A stretch of DNA of 64,000 bases from NCBI RefSeq assembly GCF_011355085.1, contig NZ_VXCP01000027.1, positions 49,884 to 113,883 on the forward strand, in the 5' to 3' direction. Below the pieces are notes generated by a model. The model made no database searches and was not told the DNA's origin. It worked only from the letters and a program-made list of their open reading frames with translations. Source of the DNA: Pseudomonas akapageensis (GTDB taxonomy: Bacteria > Pseudomonadota > Gammaproteobacteria > Pseudomonadales > Pseudomonadaceae). The position numbers and the translations under genes are program-made. This document shows, one piece after another, positions 8,330 through 16,578 of this stretch; the stretch's first letter is position 1; every line of letters begins with the position of its first letter.

Positions 8330-8979
8330 TGCCCGTCGCCCATCTGCAAAAGGCCTTGAGCGAACTGATTGGCGACGCGCAATTGGTCGTCAGCGAACTG
8401 CCCGATACTGCGCTGAAACTGTGGTTGATCGACGCCGAAAACATGGATCGCGCCTTCACCCAGGAAGAAACCCGGCGCATTCTCCATGAGCCGCCTTACT
8501 GGAGCTTCTGCTGGGCCAGCGGCCTGGCGATGGCCCGCTATCTGGCCGAGCAGCCACATTGGGTCGAAGGCAAGCGAGTGCTGGATTTCGGCGCCGGCTC
8601 CGGGGTGGCGGCGATTGCCGCAGCCAAGGCCGGCGCGCTGGAAGTGGTGGCCTGCGACCTTGACCCGCTGGCGATCGAAGCCTGCCGAGCGAATGCCGCG
8701 CTCAATGGCGTCGAGCTGCAGTACTCGACGGATTTCTTCGAAGAGGCCGATCGCTTCGACCTGATTCTGGTCGCCGATGTGCTCTACGACCGGGCCAACC
8801 TGCCGCTGCTCGATGAGTTCCTCAGCCGCGGCCGCGAAGCGCTGGTGGCTGACTCGCGAGTGCGGGATTTCCGGCATCCGATCTATCAGCGGCTGGAGAT
8901 GCTCGAGGCGTTTACCTTGCCGGATCTGGCGGAACCGATGGAGTTTCGTAATGTGAGTCTGTATCACGCGCGGCGTTAG
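8329..8979 (+). CDS. SAM-dependent methyltransferase (PrmA/ETFB lysine methyltransferase-like)
   Basis: A 216-residue class I methyltransferase. It has motif I VLDFGAGSGVAAIAAAKAGA, an acidic motif II (VVACDLDPLAIEACRANAALN) and the substrate-side motif DLILVADVLYDRANLPLL. The N-terminal RILHEPPYWSFCWASGLAMARYL resembles the protein-lysine methyltransferases of the METTL20/PrmA group, so the substrate may be a protein, but this is inference. The start ATG overlaps the stop of the lipoprotein gene, so the two are translationally coupled. Confidence 0.8.
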   Translation: MPVAHLQKALSELIGDAQLVVSELPDTALKLWLIDAENMDRAFTQEETRRILHEPPYWSFCWASGLAMARYLAEQPHWVEGKRVLDFGAGSGVAAIAAAKAGALEVVACDLDPLAIEACRANAALNGVELQYSTDFFEEADRFDLILVADVLYDRANLPLLDEFLSRGREALVADSRVRDFRHPIYQRLEMLEAFTLPDLAEPMEFRNVSLYHARR

Positions 8980-8995
8980 TGACGACCCCATCGCT

Positions 8996-9102
8996 TGTAG
9001 CCGCTGCCGCAGGCTGCGCTCGCCTGCGCAAGCAGGCGCAGGATCTCAAGATCGCCAGGGAGCCCCTGCGGGCCTCCAGCGCAGCCTGCGGCAGCGGCTA
9101 CA
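8996..9102. repeat. REP-type inverted pair
   Basis: A perfect 25-base inverted repeat: the left arm at 8996-9020 begins TGTAGCCGCTGCCGCAGG, and its exact reverse complement is at 9078-9102. Inside are smaller stem-loops at 9021-9038 (cgcctgc / gcaggcg) and 9042-9053. This is a typical extragenic palindrome pair of Pseudomonas genomes. It fills most of the gap between the methyltransferase and cnoX and may act as a transcript-end structure. Confidence 0.85.
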
Positions 9103-9164
9103 GACTTTCAGCCAACCCACCCAGCCTTTATAGTTACCCCATTCAACGCTCACCGAGATTCCCC

Positions 9165-10037
9165 ATGAGTCAGGACACGCCCTACATCTTCGACGCAACC
9201 GCCGCCGACTTCGATCAGTCGGTGATTCAGAACTCGTTCCACAAGCCGGTGCTGGTGGATTTCTGGGCTGAGTGGTGTGCGCCCTGCAAGGCCTTGATGC
9301 CGCTGCTCAAGCATGTTGCCGAGAGTTATCAGGGTGAACTGTTGCTGGCCAAGGTCGACTGTGAGGCCGAACAGGACATCGTTGCCCGCTTCGGCATTCG
9401 CAGCCTGCCGACCGTCGTGCTGTTCAAGGATGGCCAGCCGGTCGACGGCTTTGCCGGCGCCCAGCCCGAGTCGGCCATTCGCGCCATGCTCGAACCTCAT
9501 GTACAAGCACCGCCACCGGCAGAGGCCGATCCGTTCGAACAGGCTCAGGCCCTGTTCGCCGAAGGGCAATTCGCCCAGGCCGAAGCGATCCTGCAGACCT
9601 TGCTCACGACCGACAACAGCAATGCTGGCGCCTTGATCCTCTACGCCCGCTGCCTGGCCGAACGCGGCGAATTGAATGAAGCCCAGACCGTTCTCGACGC
9701 GGTCAAAAGCGACGAACACAAGGCCTCGCTGGCCGGTGCCAAGGCGCAATTGACCTTCCTGCGCCAGGCCGCCAACCTGCCGGACGCCGCCGACCTGAAA
9801 TCGCGCCTGGCGCAAAACGCCGATGATGATGAGGCCACTTACCAGTTGGCGGTCCAGCAATTGGCTCGCCAGCAATACGACGCGGCGCTGGATGCCCTGC
9901 TCAAACTCTTTGTGCGTAACCGCGGTTATGAAGGCGGTCTGCCACACAAGACCCTGCTGCAGGTGTTCGATCTGCTGGGCAATGATCATCCATTGGTCAC
10001 GACCTACCGGCGCAAGCTGTTCGCCGCGCTGTATTGA
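9165..10037 (+). CDS. cnoX: Thioredoxin-like chaperedoxin CnoX (YbbN)
   Basis: A 290-residue cytoplasmic protein with an N-terminal thioredoxin fold (residues 1-110) and a C-terminal helical, TPR-like domain. The family protects unfolded proteins from over-oxidation and passes them to chaperonins. The redox motif reads WAEWCAPCKA with Cys38 and Cys41, so a CxxC is present, unlike E. coli YbbN, which has SxxC. The ATG at 9165 gives the normal family start (MSQDTPYIFDATAADF); the open frame upstream runs only through the REP element. Confidence 0.9.
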   Translation: MSQDTPYIFDATAADFDQSVIQNSFHKPVLVDFWAEWCAPCKALMPLLKHVAESYQGELLLAKVDCEAEQDIVARFGIRSLPTVVLFKDGQPVDGFAGAQPESAIRAMLEPHVQAPPPAEADPFEQAQALFAEGQFAQAEAILQTLLTTDNSNAGALILYARCLAERGELNEAQTVLDAVKSDEHKASLAGAKAQLTFLRQAANLPDAADLKSRLAQNADDDEATYQLAVQQLARQQYDAALDALLKLFVRNRGYEGGLPHKTLLQVFDLLGNDHPLVTTYRRKLFAALY

Positions 10038-10044
10038 TCGCCGC

Positions 10045-10395
10045 TCAGCCGATCCAGTGATAAAGCGGTGCATCCGCACCGCTTTCAACTTTCACTTCGG
10101 CACAATGGCGCAAACGCACCAGCAGCCGCTTGCCGGCTGCCGTACTGCCGGCCAACCCCTCCAATTGCTCCAGCAGCTCAGGGCCGCTCACCTGGCCAGC
10201 CTTGCGCAGCAAATCCCTGGCCGTCTGCCAGAGCGCATCATCCTGCCGAAGCGGCACAGCGCTCGCCGTCGAAGCGGCGGGCTGAGCTTGCCCCTGGTTA
10301 CCAAAATGCGCACCCAACTGTGCCCAATCGGATTGATCGAGCTCAAGTGTCAGGTCTACCGGCAACTCGCCGATGGTTCCGCGGATTCGCAACAT
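10045..10395 (-). CDS. Small conserved-looking protein of unknown function
   Basis: A 116-residue protein starting MLRIRGTIGELPVDLTLELD, with GAGGAA about ten bases before the ATG at 10395. It ends seven bases from the end of cnoX, facing it. The N-terminal 40 residues look beta-rich, the middle is a Gln/Ala/Ser linker (QGQAQPAASTASA), and the C-terminal 55 residues are helical (LWQTARDLLRKAGQVSGPELLEQLEGLAG). There is no signal peptide or membrane segment. From memory a small unknown gene stands between the PA4061 thioredoxin and the zinc operon in P. aeruginosa (PA4062). Function unknown. Confidence 0.65.
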   Translation of the reverse strand: MLRIRGTIGELPVDLTLELDQSDWAQLGAHFGNQGQAQPAASTASAVPLRQDDALWQTARDLLRKAGQVSGPELLEQLEGLAGSTAAGKRLLVRLRHCAEVKVESGADAPLYHWIG

Positions 10396-10478
10396 CGCTC
10401 TGCTTCCTCGTAATGACTGCCTGCATGCTCCCATGGGCCAGCCTCTTCGCCAAGCACGGTAGGCAACTGACAATAAAG

Positions 10479-10488
10479 TGTTATAACA
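10479..10488. promoter_or_regulatory. Putative Zur operator
   Basis: The perfect ten-base palindrome TGTTATAACA lies 35 bases before the start of the His-rich zinc-operon protein and overlaps a TATAAC -10-like hexamer (10482-10487). Zur boxes of gamma-proteobacteria have a TGTTATAntATAACA-like core, and the homologous P. aeruginosa operon (PA4063-PA4066) is reported as Zur regulated. The assignment rests on this match and on the downstream genes. Confidence 0.6.
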
Positions 10489-10523
10489 TTGCAATTCCTT
10501 CCAATGTTTCCCCGGAGACGTCC

Positions 10524-11087
10524 ATGCGCCGCCTGCTGCTAGCCCTGCCTTTTGTCTTGCTGCCCTTGGCTGTTGCTCATGCCCACGACGAGCACGAGCA
10601 CACCCATGATCACGAGCATGGCAGCCTGGGCGCCCATGAACACGGGGTTGCCCGCCTCAATGCGGCGCTGGACGACACGTCTCTGGAACTGGAACTGGAA
10701 AGCCCGGCCATGAATCTGGTCGGCTTCGAGCATGCCGTCGGCAGCGATGATGACAAGGCCAGGGTGGCGGCAACACGCGCCCGGCTGGAACAGCCGCTGA
10801 ACCTGTTCAATCTGCCAGCGGCGGCGGGTTGCAGCGTGGTCAAGCAGGAACTGGAGAGCCCATTGTTCGGCGACAAGCCGGCGGCCGATGAGGATCACGA
10901 CGAACACAGTGAAATCCACGCCCACTACCAGTTCACCTGCACCACGGCCGATGCCCTGAAGCATCTGGATCTTTCCGGACTGTTCAAGGCCTTCCCCGCC
11001 ACCCAGAAGATTCAGGTACAACTGGTCGCGCCCAGTGGCCAGCACGGTGTTGAAGCGACGCCAAGTGCTGCCATTCTGAAGTTCTGA
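10524..11087 (+). CDS. His-rich periplasmic zinc-binding protein (DUF2796/ZrgA-like)
   Basis: A 187-residue exported protein. A signal peptide (MRRLLLALPFVLLPLAVAHA) is followed at once by a metal-binding tail (HDEHEHTHDHEHG), and a second His/Asp cluster lies in the middle (DEDHDEHSEIHAH). The rest matches the DUF2796 fold, with Cys residues that could pair. The family is thought to capture zinc in the periplasm for import. It is first in a four-gene unit behind a Zur-like box and has a GGAG ribosome site. It is homologous to P. aeruginosa PA4063 by context. Confidence 0.85.
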   Translation: MRRLLLALPFVLLPLAVAHAHDEHEHTHDHEHGSLGAHEHGVARLNAALDDTSLELELESPAMNLVGFEHAVGSDDDKARVAATRARLEQPLNLFNLPAAAGCSVVKQELESPLFGDKPAADEDHDEHSEIHAHYQFTCTTADALKHLDLSGLFKAFPATQKIQVQLVAPSGQHGVEATPSAAILKF

Positions 11088-11104
11088 CCGCGGCCCTCTT
11101 GCAT

Positions 11105-11824
11105 ATGAGCCAAGCACTTATCGAATTGACCGACCTGAGCTTCTCCTGGCCGGGTCAGCCAGCACTTCTGGATATCCCGGCATTCCGTCTCGAGCCTGGC
11201 GAAACCCTGTTCCTCAAAGGCCCCAGCGGCAGCGGCAAGACCACCTTGCTTGGCCTGTTGGGCGGTGTGCAAAAGCCCGATCACGGCAGCATTCGCCTGC
11301 TCGGCCAGGAGTTGACCGCGCTGTCTCTCGCGGCCCGCGATCACTTCCGGGTCGATCACACTGGCTACATTTTCCAGCAGTTCAACCTTCTGCCGTTTCT
11401 CTCGGTTCGCGAAAACGTCGAACTGCCGTGTCGCTTCTCGCGCCTGCGCGCCCGCCGTGCCGAACAGCGTCACGGCAGTATCGATCAGGCCGCGGCCAGC
11501 CTGCTTGCGCACCTTGGGCTCAAAGACCCGGCCCTGCTCGCCCGGCGTGCCGACACCCTGTCCATCGGCCAGCAACAACGGGTCGCGGCCGCGCGTGCGT
11601 TGATTGGCCAGCCAGAGCTGGTCATCGCCGACGAACCCACGTCCGCGCTCGACGCCGATGCTCGCGAAGCCTTTATCCGCCTGTTATTCGCCGAGTGCCG
11701 GGAAGCCGGGGCCAGCCTGCTGTTCGTCAGCCACGACCAAAGCCTGGCACCGCTGTTCGATCGCCACCTGTCCCTGTCCGAACTCAATCGAGCAGCGCAC
11801 GGCGCTTGCGCTGGAGAGGTTTGA
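11105..11824 (+). CDS. ABC transporter ATP-binding protein (LolD/MacB-type)
   Basis: A 239-residue ATPase with Walker A GPSGSGKTT (residues 39-47), Q-loop region FQQFNLLPFLSVREN, signature LSIGQQQRVAAARAL (instead of LSGGQ) and Walker B LVIADEPTSALD. It resembles the LolD/MacB group that works with FtsX-type permeases rather than with classical importers. The ATG at 11105 is chosen over a TTG two codons upstream. It overlaps the permease by one base. In the zinc-starvation unit it may power movement of a zinc-carrying component; this is inference. Confidence 0.88.
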   Translation: MSQALIELTDLSFSWPGQPALLDIPAFRLEPGETLFLKGPSGSGKTTLLGLLGGVQKPDHGSIRLLGQELTALSLAARDHFRVDHTGYIFQQFNLLPFLSVRENVELPCRFSRLRARRAEQRHGSIDQAAASLLAHLGLKDPALLARRADTLSIGQQQRVAAARALIGQPELVIADEPTSALDADAREAFIRLLFAECREAGASLLFVSHDQSLAPLFDRHLSLSELNRAAHGACAGEV

Positions 11825-13089
11825 TGTACCTGTTTCGTCTTGCCCTGGCCAGTTTGGCCAACCGCCGCTTCACCGCATTTCTCACGGCGTTCGCGATTGC
11901 CTTGTCGGTTTGCCTGCTCCTGGCCGTGGAACGGGTGCGCACCGAAGCCCGCGCCAGCTTTGCCAGCACGATCAGTGGTACCGACCTGATCGTTGGCGCC
12001 CGCTCTGGCTCGGTCAACCTGCTGCTGTATTCGGTATTTCGCATCGGCAACGCGACCAACAACATCCGCTGGGACAGCTTCGAGCACTACGCCAACAACC
12101 CGCAGGTCAAATGGGCGATTCCGATTTCCCTGGGCGACTCGCACCGTGGTTATCGGGTGATGGGGACCAACGAGAGTTACTTCGAGCACTACCAGTACGG
12201 TCATCGACAAAACCTGCAACTGGCCCAGGGCCGCGCTTTTGCCAATGATCCGTTCGAGGTCGTGCTCGGCGCCGAAGTCGCCGATGCACTGCACTACAAG
12301 CTGGGCGACAAGCTGGTGCTGGCCCATGGCGTAGCTGCTATCAGCCTGGTCAAGCATGACGACAAGCCGTTCACTGTGATCGGCATCCTCAAGCGCACCG
12401 GTACGCCCGTGGATCGCACGCTGCACATCAGCCTCGGCGGCATGGAAGCGATGCACATCGACTGGCACAACGGTGTTCCAGCCCGTGGCGCTGGGCGCAT
12501 CAGCGCCGAGCAGGCACGCAATATGGACCTGACACCCACGGCCATCACCGCCTTCATGCTGGGCCTGAACAACAAGATCTCGACCTTCGCACTGCAGCGT
12601 GACATCAACGAGTTTCGCGGCGAACCCTTGCTGGCGATATTGCCTGGGGTTGCCCTGCAGGAACTCTGGAGCCTGATGGGGACTGCTGAAAAAGCCTTGT
12701 TCGTGGTCTCTCTATTTGTGGTGCTGACGGGTTTGATCGGCATGCTCACGGCGATCCTGACCAGCCTCAATGAACGCCGCCGGGAGATGGCCATACTGCG
12801 CTCCGTTGGCGCCCGCCCCTGGCATATCGCCAGCCTCCTGGTGCTGGAAGCCTTCGCCCTGGCCCTCTCGGGAATTGTCGCGGGGCTTTTACTGCTCTAC
12901 TTGGGTATCGCCCTGGCCCAGGGCTATGTGCAGTCCAACTATGGGCTGTACCTGCCAATGGCCTTGCCGAGCGCCTACGAATGGAGCTTGCTGGGGATCA
13001 TTCTTGGCGCCGCGCTGATCATGGGTAGCGTGCCGGCCTGGCGCGCCTATCGGCAATCGCTGGCCGATGGCTTGTCCATTCATCTATGA
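11824..13089 (+). CDS. ABC transporter permease (FtsX/MacB-like)
   Basis: A 421-residue inner-membrane protein. One N-terminal transmembrane helix (ANRRFTAFLTAFAIALSVCLLLAVE) is followed by a large periplasmic domain to about residue 280, then three helices near 290-320, 345-365 and 390-410, typical of the FtsX fold. The cytoplasmic loop NERRREMAILRSVGARPWHI is the hallmark of this family. The ATG overlaps the stop codon of the ATPase (TGATG), so the two are coupled. The open frame continues far upstream into the ATPase gene, but that part is a shadow. Confidence 0.88.
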   Translation: MYLFRLALASLANRRFTAFLTAFAIALSVCLLLAVERVRTEARASFASTISGTDLIVGARSGSVNLLLYSVFRIGNATNNIRWDSFEHYANNPQVKWAIPISLGDSHRGYRVMGTNESYFEHYQYGHRQNLQLAQGRAFANDPFEVVLGAEVADALHYKLGDKLVLAHGVAAISLVKHDDKPFTVIGILKRTGTPVDRTLHISLGGMEAMHIDWHNGVPARGAGRISAEQARNMDLTPTAITAFMLGLNNKISTFALQRDINEFRGEPLLAILPGVALQELWSLMGTAEKALFVVSLFVVLTGLIGMLTAILTSLNERRREMAILRSVGARPWHIASLLVLEAFALALSGIVAGLLLLYLGIALAQGYVQSNYGLYLPMALPSAYEWSLLGIILGAALIMGSVPAWRAYRQSLADGLSIHL

Positions 13090-13616
13090 AGGTTGCAATG
13101 AAGTTAAATGCCCTGCTGGCGCTATTGATGCTGGTCACCCTGCCCCTGTGGGCAGCCGAACCACGCCAACTGGAGTGGGCGCAGTTGATTCCACCCGACG
13201 CACCGGTCATTGCCGCACAAATGGCGCCCATCCATGACCTTTCGCAATTGAGCAACGCCCTTGCCGCCGAATCGGCACCGGCCGCGAAACAGCAATCGCC
13301 AGCTGCTCCGGTGGTCAAGACGCTCGATGGCCAGCAGGTAAAGCTGCCCGGTTACATCGTTCCGCTGGAAGTCAGCGAAGAAGGCCGCACCACCGAGTTC
13401 CTGCTGGTGCCCTACTACGGCGCCTGCATCCACGTGCCGCCCCCGCCATCGAATCAGATCGTCCATGTCATCAGTGAGATCGGGGTAAAAATCGAAGATT
13501 TGTATCAACCTTACTGGATCGAGGGACCGATGCAGGTCAAGGCATCCAGTAGCGAACTGGCCGAAGCGGGATACCAGATGGAGGCCGAGAAGATTTACCC
13601 CTACGAACTGCCTTGA
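13086..13616 (+). CDS. DUF3299 periplasmic protein of the zinc operon
   Basis: A 176-residue secreted protein with a signal peptide ending LPLWA-A around residue 23. The conserved domain includes KLPGYIVPLE, EFLLVPYYGACIHVPPPPSNQIVHV (a Cys-x-His that could bind metal) and PYWIEGPM. The ATG at 13086 overlaps the permease stop (ATGA); another ATG lies four codons on. It is the last gene of the unit and matches P. aeruginosa PA4066 by family and position. The biochemical role is unknown. Confidence 0.8.
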   Translation: MKVAMKLNALLALLMLVTLPLWAAEPRQLEWAQLIPPDAPVIAAQMAPIHDLSQLSNALAAESAPAAKQQSPAAPVVKTLDGQQVKLPGYIVPLEVSEEGRTTEFLLVPYYGACIHVPPPPSNQIVHVISEIGVKIEDLYQPYWIEGPMQVKASSSELAEAGYQMEAEKIYPYELP

Positions 13617-13624
13617 CAGGTGAC

Positions 13625-13645
13625 AGCGCAAGCGTTTGCGCTTTC
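13625..13645 (+). terminator. Weak hairpin after the zinc operon
   Basis: The stem agcgcaa / ttgcgct (13625-13631 and 13636-13642) is followed by TTTC just after the DUF3299 stop codon. It is the only terminator-like structure before oprG. Confidence 0.4.
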
Positions 13646-13725
13646 ATTGAGCTGCGTCAAGGTCAGCGGGTTGGCGCTCTTTACCATTGGACGCAATCAA
13701 TTTTAAACGTCCTTTGGAGCCCTCC

Positions 13726-14424
13726 ATGCACAAGCCCCTGCTCAGCGCCTCGCTGATTGCCCTGGCGCTCGCAGCCCCGATCGCCCAGGCCCACCAGGCC
13801 GGCGACTTCATTATCCGAGCCGGCGCGGCAACGACAGCCCCTAACGAAGACAGTGGCGAACTGAAACTCGACGGCGCGAAGATTTCCGGAACCAAGGCCA
13901 CCCTCGACAGCGACACTCAGTTGGGCCTGGCATTCGCCTATATGGTCACCGATCACGTCGGCATCGAGTTGTTGGCCGCGACCCCGTTCCAGCACACCGT
14001 CGGCGTACAAGGGATCAGCGCCGCTACCGGTATCGCCGGCCTGGACGGCAAGCTGGGTGACATCAAGCAACTGCCACCGACCCTGTCGCTGCAGTACTAC
14101 CCGATGGAGCCGACCTCCAGGTTCCAGCCCTACGCCGGTGTCGGTATCAACTACACCCTGTTCTTCGATGAAGAACTTTCGGGCGCACGCAAGGAACAGG
14201 GCTTCAGCAACCTGAAGCTGCAGGATTCGGTGGGGCTGGCAGGCCAGTTGGGCATGGATTACATGCTGACCGACAATATGCTGGTGAACGCGTCGGTCTG
14301 GTATGTCGATATCGACACCAAGGCCAGCGTCGACGGGCCGACAGCGCTGGGCGTTGGCCGGACCAAAGTCAACGTCGACGTCGACCCGTGGGTCTATATG
14401 GTGGGTGTGGGTTACAAGTTCTAA
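13726..14424 (+). CDS. oprG: Outer membrane protein OprG (OmpW family)
   Basis: A 232-residue eight-strand beta-barrel of the OmpW family, which forms a small hydrophobic channel in the outer membrane. A signal peptide ends APIAQA near residue 22. The barrel starts AGDFIIRAGAATTAP and ends in the Phe needed for assembly (VYMVGVGYKF); PTLSLQYYP and RFQPYAGVGINYTLFF are family motifs. The ATG at 13726 has GGAG before it. From memory oprG also follows the zinc operon in P. aeruginosa (PA4067). Confidence 0.9.
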   Translation: MHKPLLSASLIALALAAPIAQAHQAGDFIIRAGAATTAPNEDSGELKLDGAKISGTKATLDSDTQLGLAFAYMVTDHVGIELLAATPFQHTVGVQGISAATGIAGLDGKLGDIKQLPPTLSLQYYPMEPTSRFQPYAGVGINYTLFFDEELSGARKEQGFSNLKLQDSVGLAGQLGMDYMLTDNMLVNASVWYVDIDTKASVDGPTALGVGRTKVNVDVDPWVYMVGVGYKF

Positions 14425-14469
14425 GGATTTTGTGCGGGAGCGGCGAAGACTCGCTGCCCCCGCCTTGCT

Positions 14470-15399
14470 TCAGCGGCCCAGCAGGCGGGCCAGCCCCACA
14501 GCAATCGGCGTCGGTTCAGGAAAAGTAAAACGCTCGAGCAAGCGTTGATTGTTGGCCCGCGAATGGCGAATGTCGCCAGAGCGCGCCGGCCCATGACTCA
14601 CGGCAGGCATGCTGCCCAGCACGCTTTCCAGCGCTGCCAACAGTTGCTTCAAGGACGTGGCCTGGTTCAGGCCGACATTGATCGCCCCTTCTTCGACCTG
14701 CGGTTTTTCCAGCGCCTGCACCATCACGGTCACCAGATCGGCAACGTAGACGAAGTCCCGCGTCTGCTCACCATCACCAAACACGGTGATCGGCAATCCT
14801 TTCTGAGCGCGTTCGCTGAAAATACTGATGACGCCGGAGTATGGCGACGAGGGATCCTGGCGCGGCCCGAAGATATTGAAGAAGCGAAACACTACCGGCT
14901 CCAGGCCATGCTGGCGGCGGTAAAAATCCAGATATTGCTCACCAGCCAGCTTGTCCACCGCATAGGGTGTCAGCGGTGCCTTGGGCGTGTCTTCGACGAT
15001 CGACTCGCCTTCGCCATTGTTGCCATAGACCGCCGCGCTCGAAGCAAACAGGACGCGCTTGATCCCGGCGACACGCATGGCCTCGCAGACATTCAAAGTG
15101 CCGATGAAGTTACTTTGATGGGTCTTGGCCGGATTCTCTACCGAGGCCTGTACCGACGCGACGGCTGCCAGGTGCACCACAGCCCTGCAGCCTGCAGCAG
15201 CCCGTGCGACCAGCGCAGAGTCGGCGACATCGCCCTCGATCAGTTCGAGCTGCGGATTATCCAACGGCAAGTTGCTGCGTTTGCCGGTGGACAAATCGTC
15301 GAGCACTCGCACGCCATAACCCTTCGCGAGCAGGGCATCAACCAGGTGCGAGCCAATAAAGCCCGCGCCACCAGTGATCAAAACAGGTTTATCAACCAT
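14470..15399 (-). CDS. NAD-dependent nucleotide-sugar epimerase/dehydratase (GalE-like)
   Basis: A 309-residue short-chain dehydrogenase of the extended type. It has the NAD-binding ITGGAGFIGSHLVDALL, DDLSTGKR, and the catalytic Ser-Tyr-x3-Lys (SSAAVYG and PYAVDKLAGEQY). It resembles UDP-glucose or UDP-GlcNAc 4-epimerases; the exact substrate cannot be told. The ATG at 15399 fits the conserved MVDKPVLITGGAGF. It overlaps the end of the preceding sugar-nucleotide gene by eight bases. The same pair occurs as PA4068-PA4069 in P. aeruginosa. Confidence 0.85.
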   Translation of the reverse strand: MVDKPVLITGGAGFIGSHLVDALLAKGYGVRVLDDLSTGKRSNLPLDNPQLELIEGDVADSALVARAAAGCRAVVHLAAVASVQASVENPAKTHQSNFIGTLNVCEAMRVAGIKRVLFASSAAVYGNNGEGESIVEDTPKAPLTPYAVDKLAGEQYLDFYRRQHGLEPVVFRFFNIFGPRQDPSSPYSGVISIFSERAQKGLPITVFGDGEQTRDFVYVADLVTVMVQALEKPQVEEGAINVGLNQATSLKQLLAALESVLGSMPAVSHGPARSGDIRHSRANNQRLLERFTFPEPTPIAVGLARLLGR

Positions 15400-16276
15400 G
15401 GCGATAAAATCTTTCCAATAACGTTGGCAATCCCGCTCGCCAGGCACGCGGTTTGATACCGAAGGTGTGCAAAATCTTCTTGCAGGCCAGCACAGCGTGC
15501 TGCGGCTCGTCCGCCGCATCCGGCCGCGCTGCATGAGCCTGCGGTGTCGGTGCCTCGACCGTCAGTTTATGCCGGGTTCCGGCTTCGGTCAGGATAGCCT
15601 GCCCCAGCACCAAGGGTGTCGTCGCCTCGTTACCGGCGTAATGATAAGTACCCCAGAGAGGTGCGGCACAATCGAGCTGCTTGAGCACCGAAATAATGAC
15701 CCGCGCCGCATCGTCGACAGGCGTCGGATTGCCGCGGCGATCGTCGGCCATCAACAATTCTTGCGTCTTTTCGGCCAACGCCAGGAAGCGCCCGAGCACA
15801 CCGTCGGGACTGTCATCGAGCAGCCAGCCAAAGCGCAGCAATACATGCTGCGGGCAGGTTGCCCGCACGCGTTGCTCCATCCGCCACAAGGCCTGGCCAC
15901 GCAGGCCCAAGGGAATCGGCTCATCCTTTTCGCTGTACGCCGTCGCCCGGGAGCCGTCGAAGACCCGGTAGCTGGAGGGCTGCAGCAGGATGATGTTGTG
16001 GTGCTGACAGAGTTCGGCCAGGCGCTCGACCGAACGCTCCTGAAGTGCCAGACGCTCCTCGCTGACACTTTCGGCCTGGAACCAGTCGAAATAATAGGCA
16101 AGGTTGATCAACGCATCAGGGCGCGTGTCATCCAGCAACTGGGTCAGGCTCGCAGGATCCCAGCCTTTTTCCGGCGGGCGCGGAGCGAGAAAGCCGATAT
16201 CTTCCTCTGCTCCGAGGCGAATCAGCGCTTGCCCTAGGGCATTCCCACCACCCAACAGCATCAGGCGCATTCGCAT
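15392..16276 (-). CDS. RmlD-like NAD(P)-binding sugar nucleotide protein
   Basis: A 294-residue protein starting MRMRLMLLGGGNALGQALIRLG, a Rossmann nucleotide-binding start. A later segment IILLQPSSYRVFDGS corresponds to the RmlD substrate region, and FGWLLDDSPDGVLGRF follows. The usual Tyr-x3-Lys is not obvious: the place of the Tyr holds AYSEKDEPIPLGLRGQALWRME, where RGQALWRME replaces the expected YGxSK-like helix, so catalysis may be altered or lost. It is cotranscribed with the epimerase. The start could also be the ATG at 16270. Confidence 0.7.
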   Translation of the reverse strand: MRMRLMLLGGGNALGQALIRLGAEEDIGFLAPRPPEKGWDPASLTQLLDDTRPDALINLAYYFDWFQAESVSEERLALQERSVERLAELCQHHNIILLQPSSYRVFDGSRATAYSEKDEPIPLGLRGQALWRMEQRVRATCPQHVLLRFGWLLDDSPDGVLGRFLALAEKTQELLMADDRRGNPTPVDDAARVIISVLKQLDCAAPLWGTYHYAGNEATTPLVLGQAILTEAGTRHKLTVEAPTPQAHAARPDAADEPQHAVLACKKILHTFGIKPRAWRAGLPTLLERFYRHG

Positions 16277-16578
16277 AGAGTCAGTAGGTCCGGTCAGGTC
16301 TGAAAGGATTAAAGCCCTATTTTGCGGTTTCCGGCGGGTTAAGTCCAACGGCATGCCGACCTGGGTAGCGCTCGAGCATGACGGACGCAGCAGGCAAAAG
16401 GAAAATCCCTATATGCGTTAAAGAAACATCCTATGTAAGCACCCAAGTAAAACTGCGTTCAATACGTCCCTCTCGCCAAGGCATTGTGGGATAACCGCGC
16501 AGTCGGACTTATTGGTATTCGCTGCTGCTCAACTCTTTGCCTTGCGCTCATGATTTCACATTGACATGGACGACAATA
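16277..16578. other. Divergent intergenic region without a gene
   Basis: This 302-base gap separates the leftward sugar-nucleotide genes from the rightward oxygenase. It is noticeably richer in A and T than the flanking genes. I see no coding frame, no strong palindrome and no clear promoter pair. Both transcription units must start here. Confidence 0.5.

Noticed and set aside
8979..9164. N-terminal extension of the cnoX frame
   Set aside because: It is encoded by the REP element and its flanks; the conserved thioredoxin start is at 9165.
11428..11823. N-terminal extension of the ABC permease frame
   Set aside because: It lies inside the ATPase gene in another frame; the permease starts at 11824 with the normal FtsX-type N-terminus.
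16277..16578. Search for a Fur or other operator in the divergent gap
   Set aside because: No convincing palindrome was found by eye.
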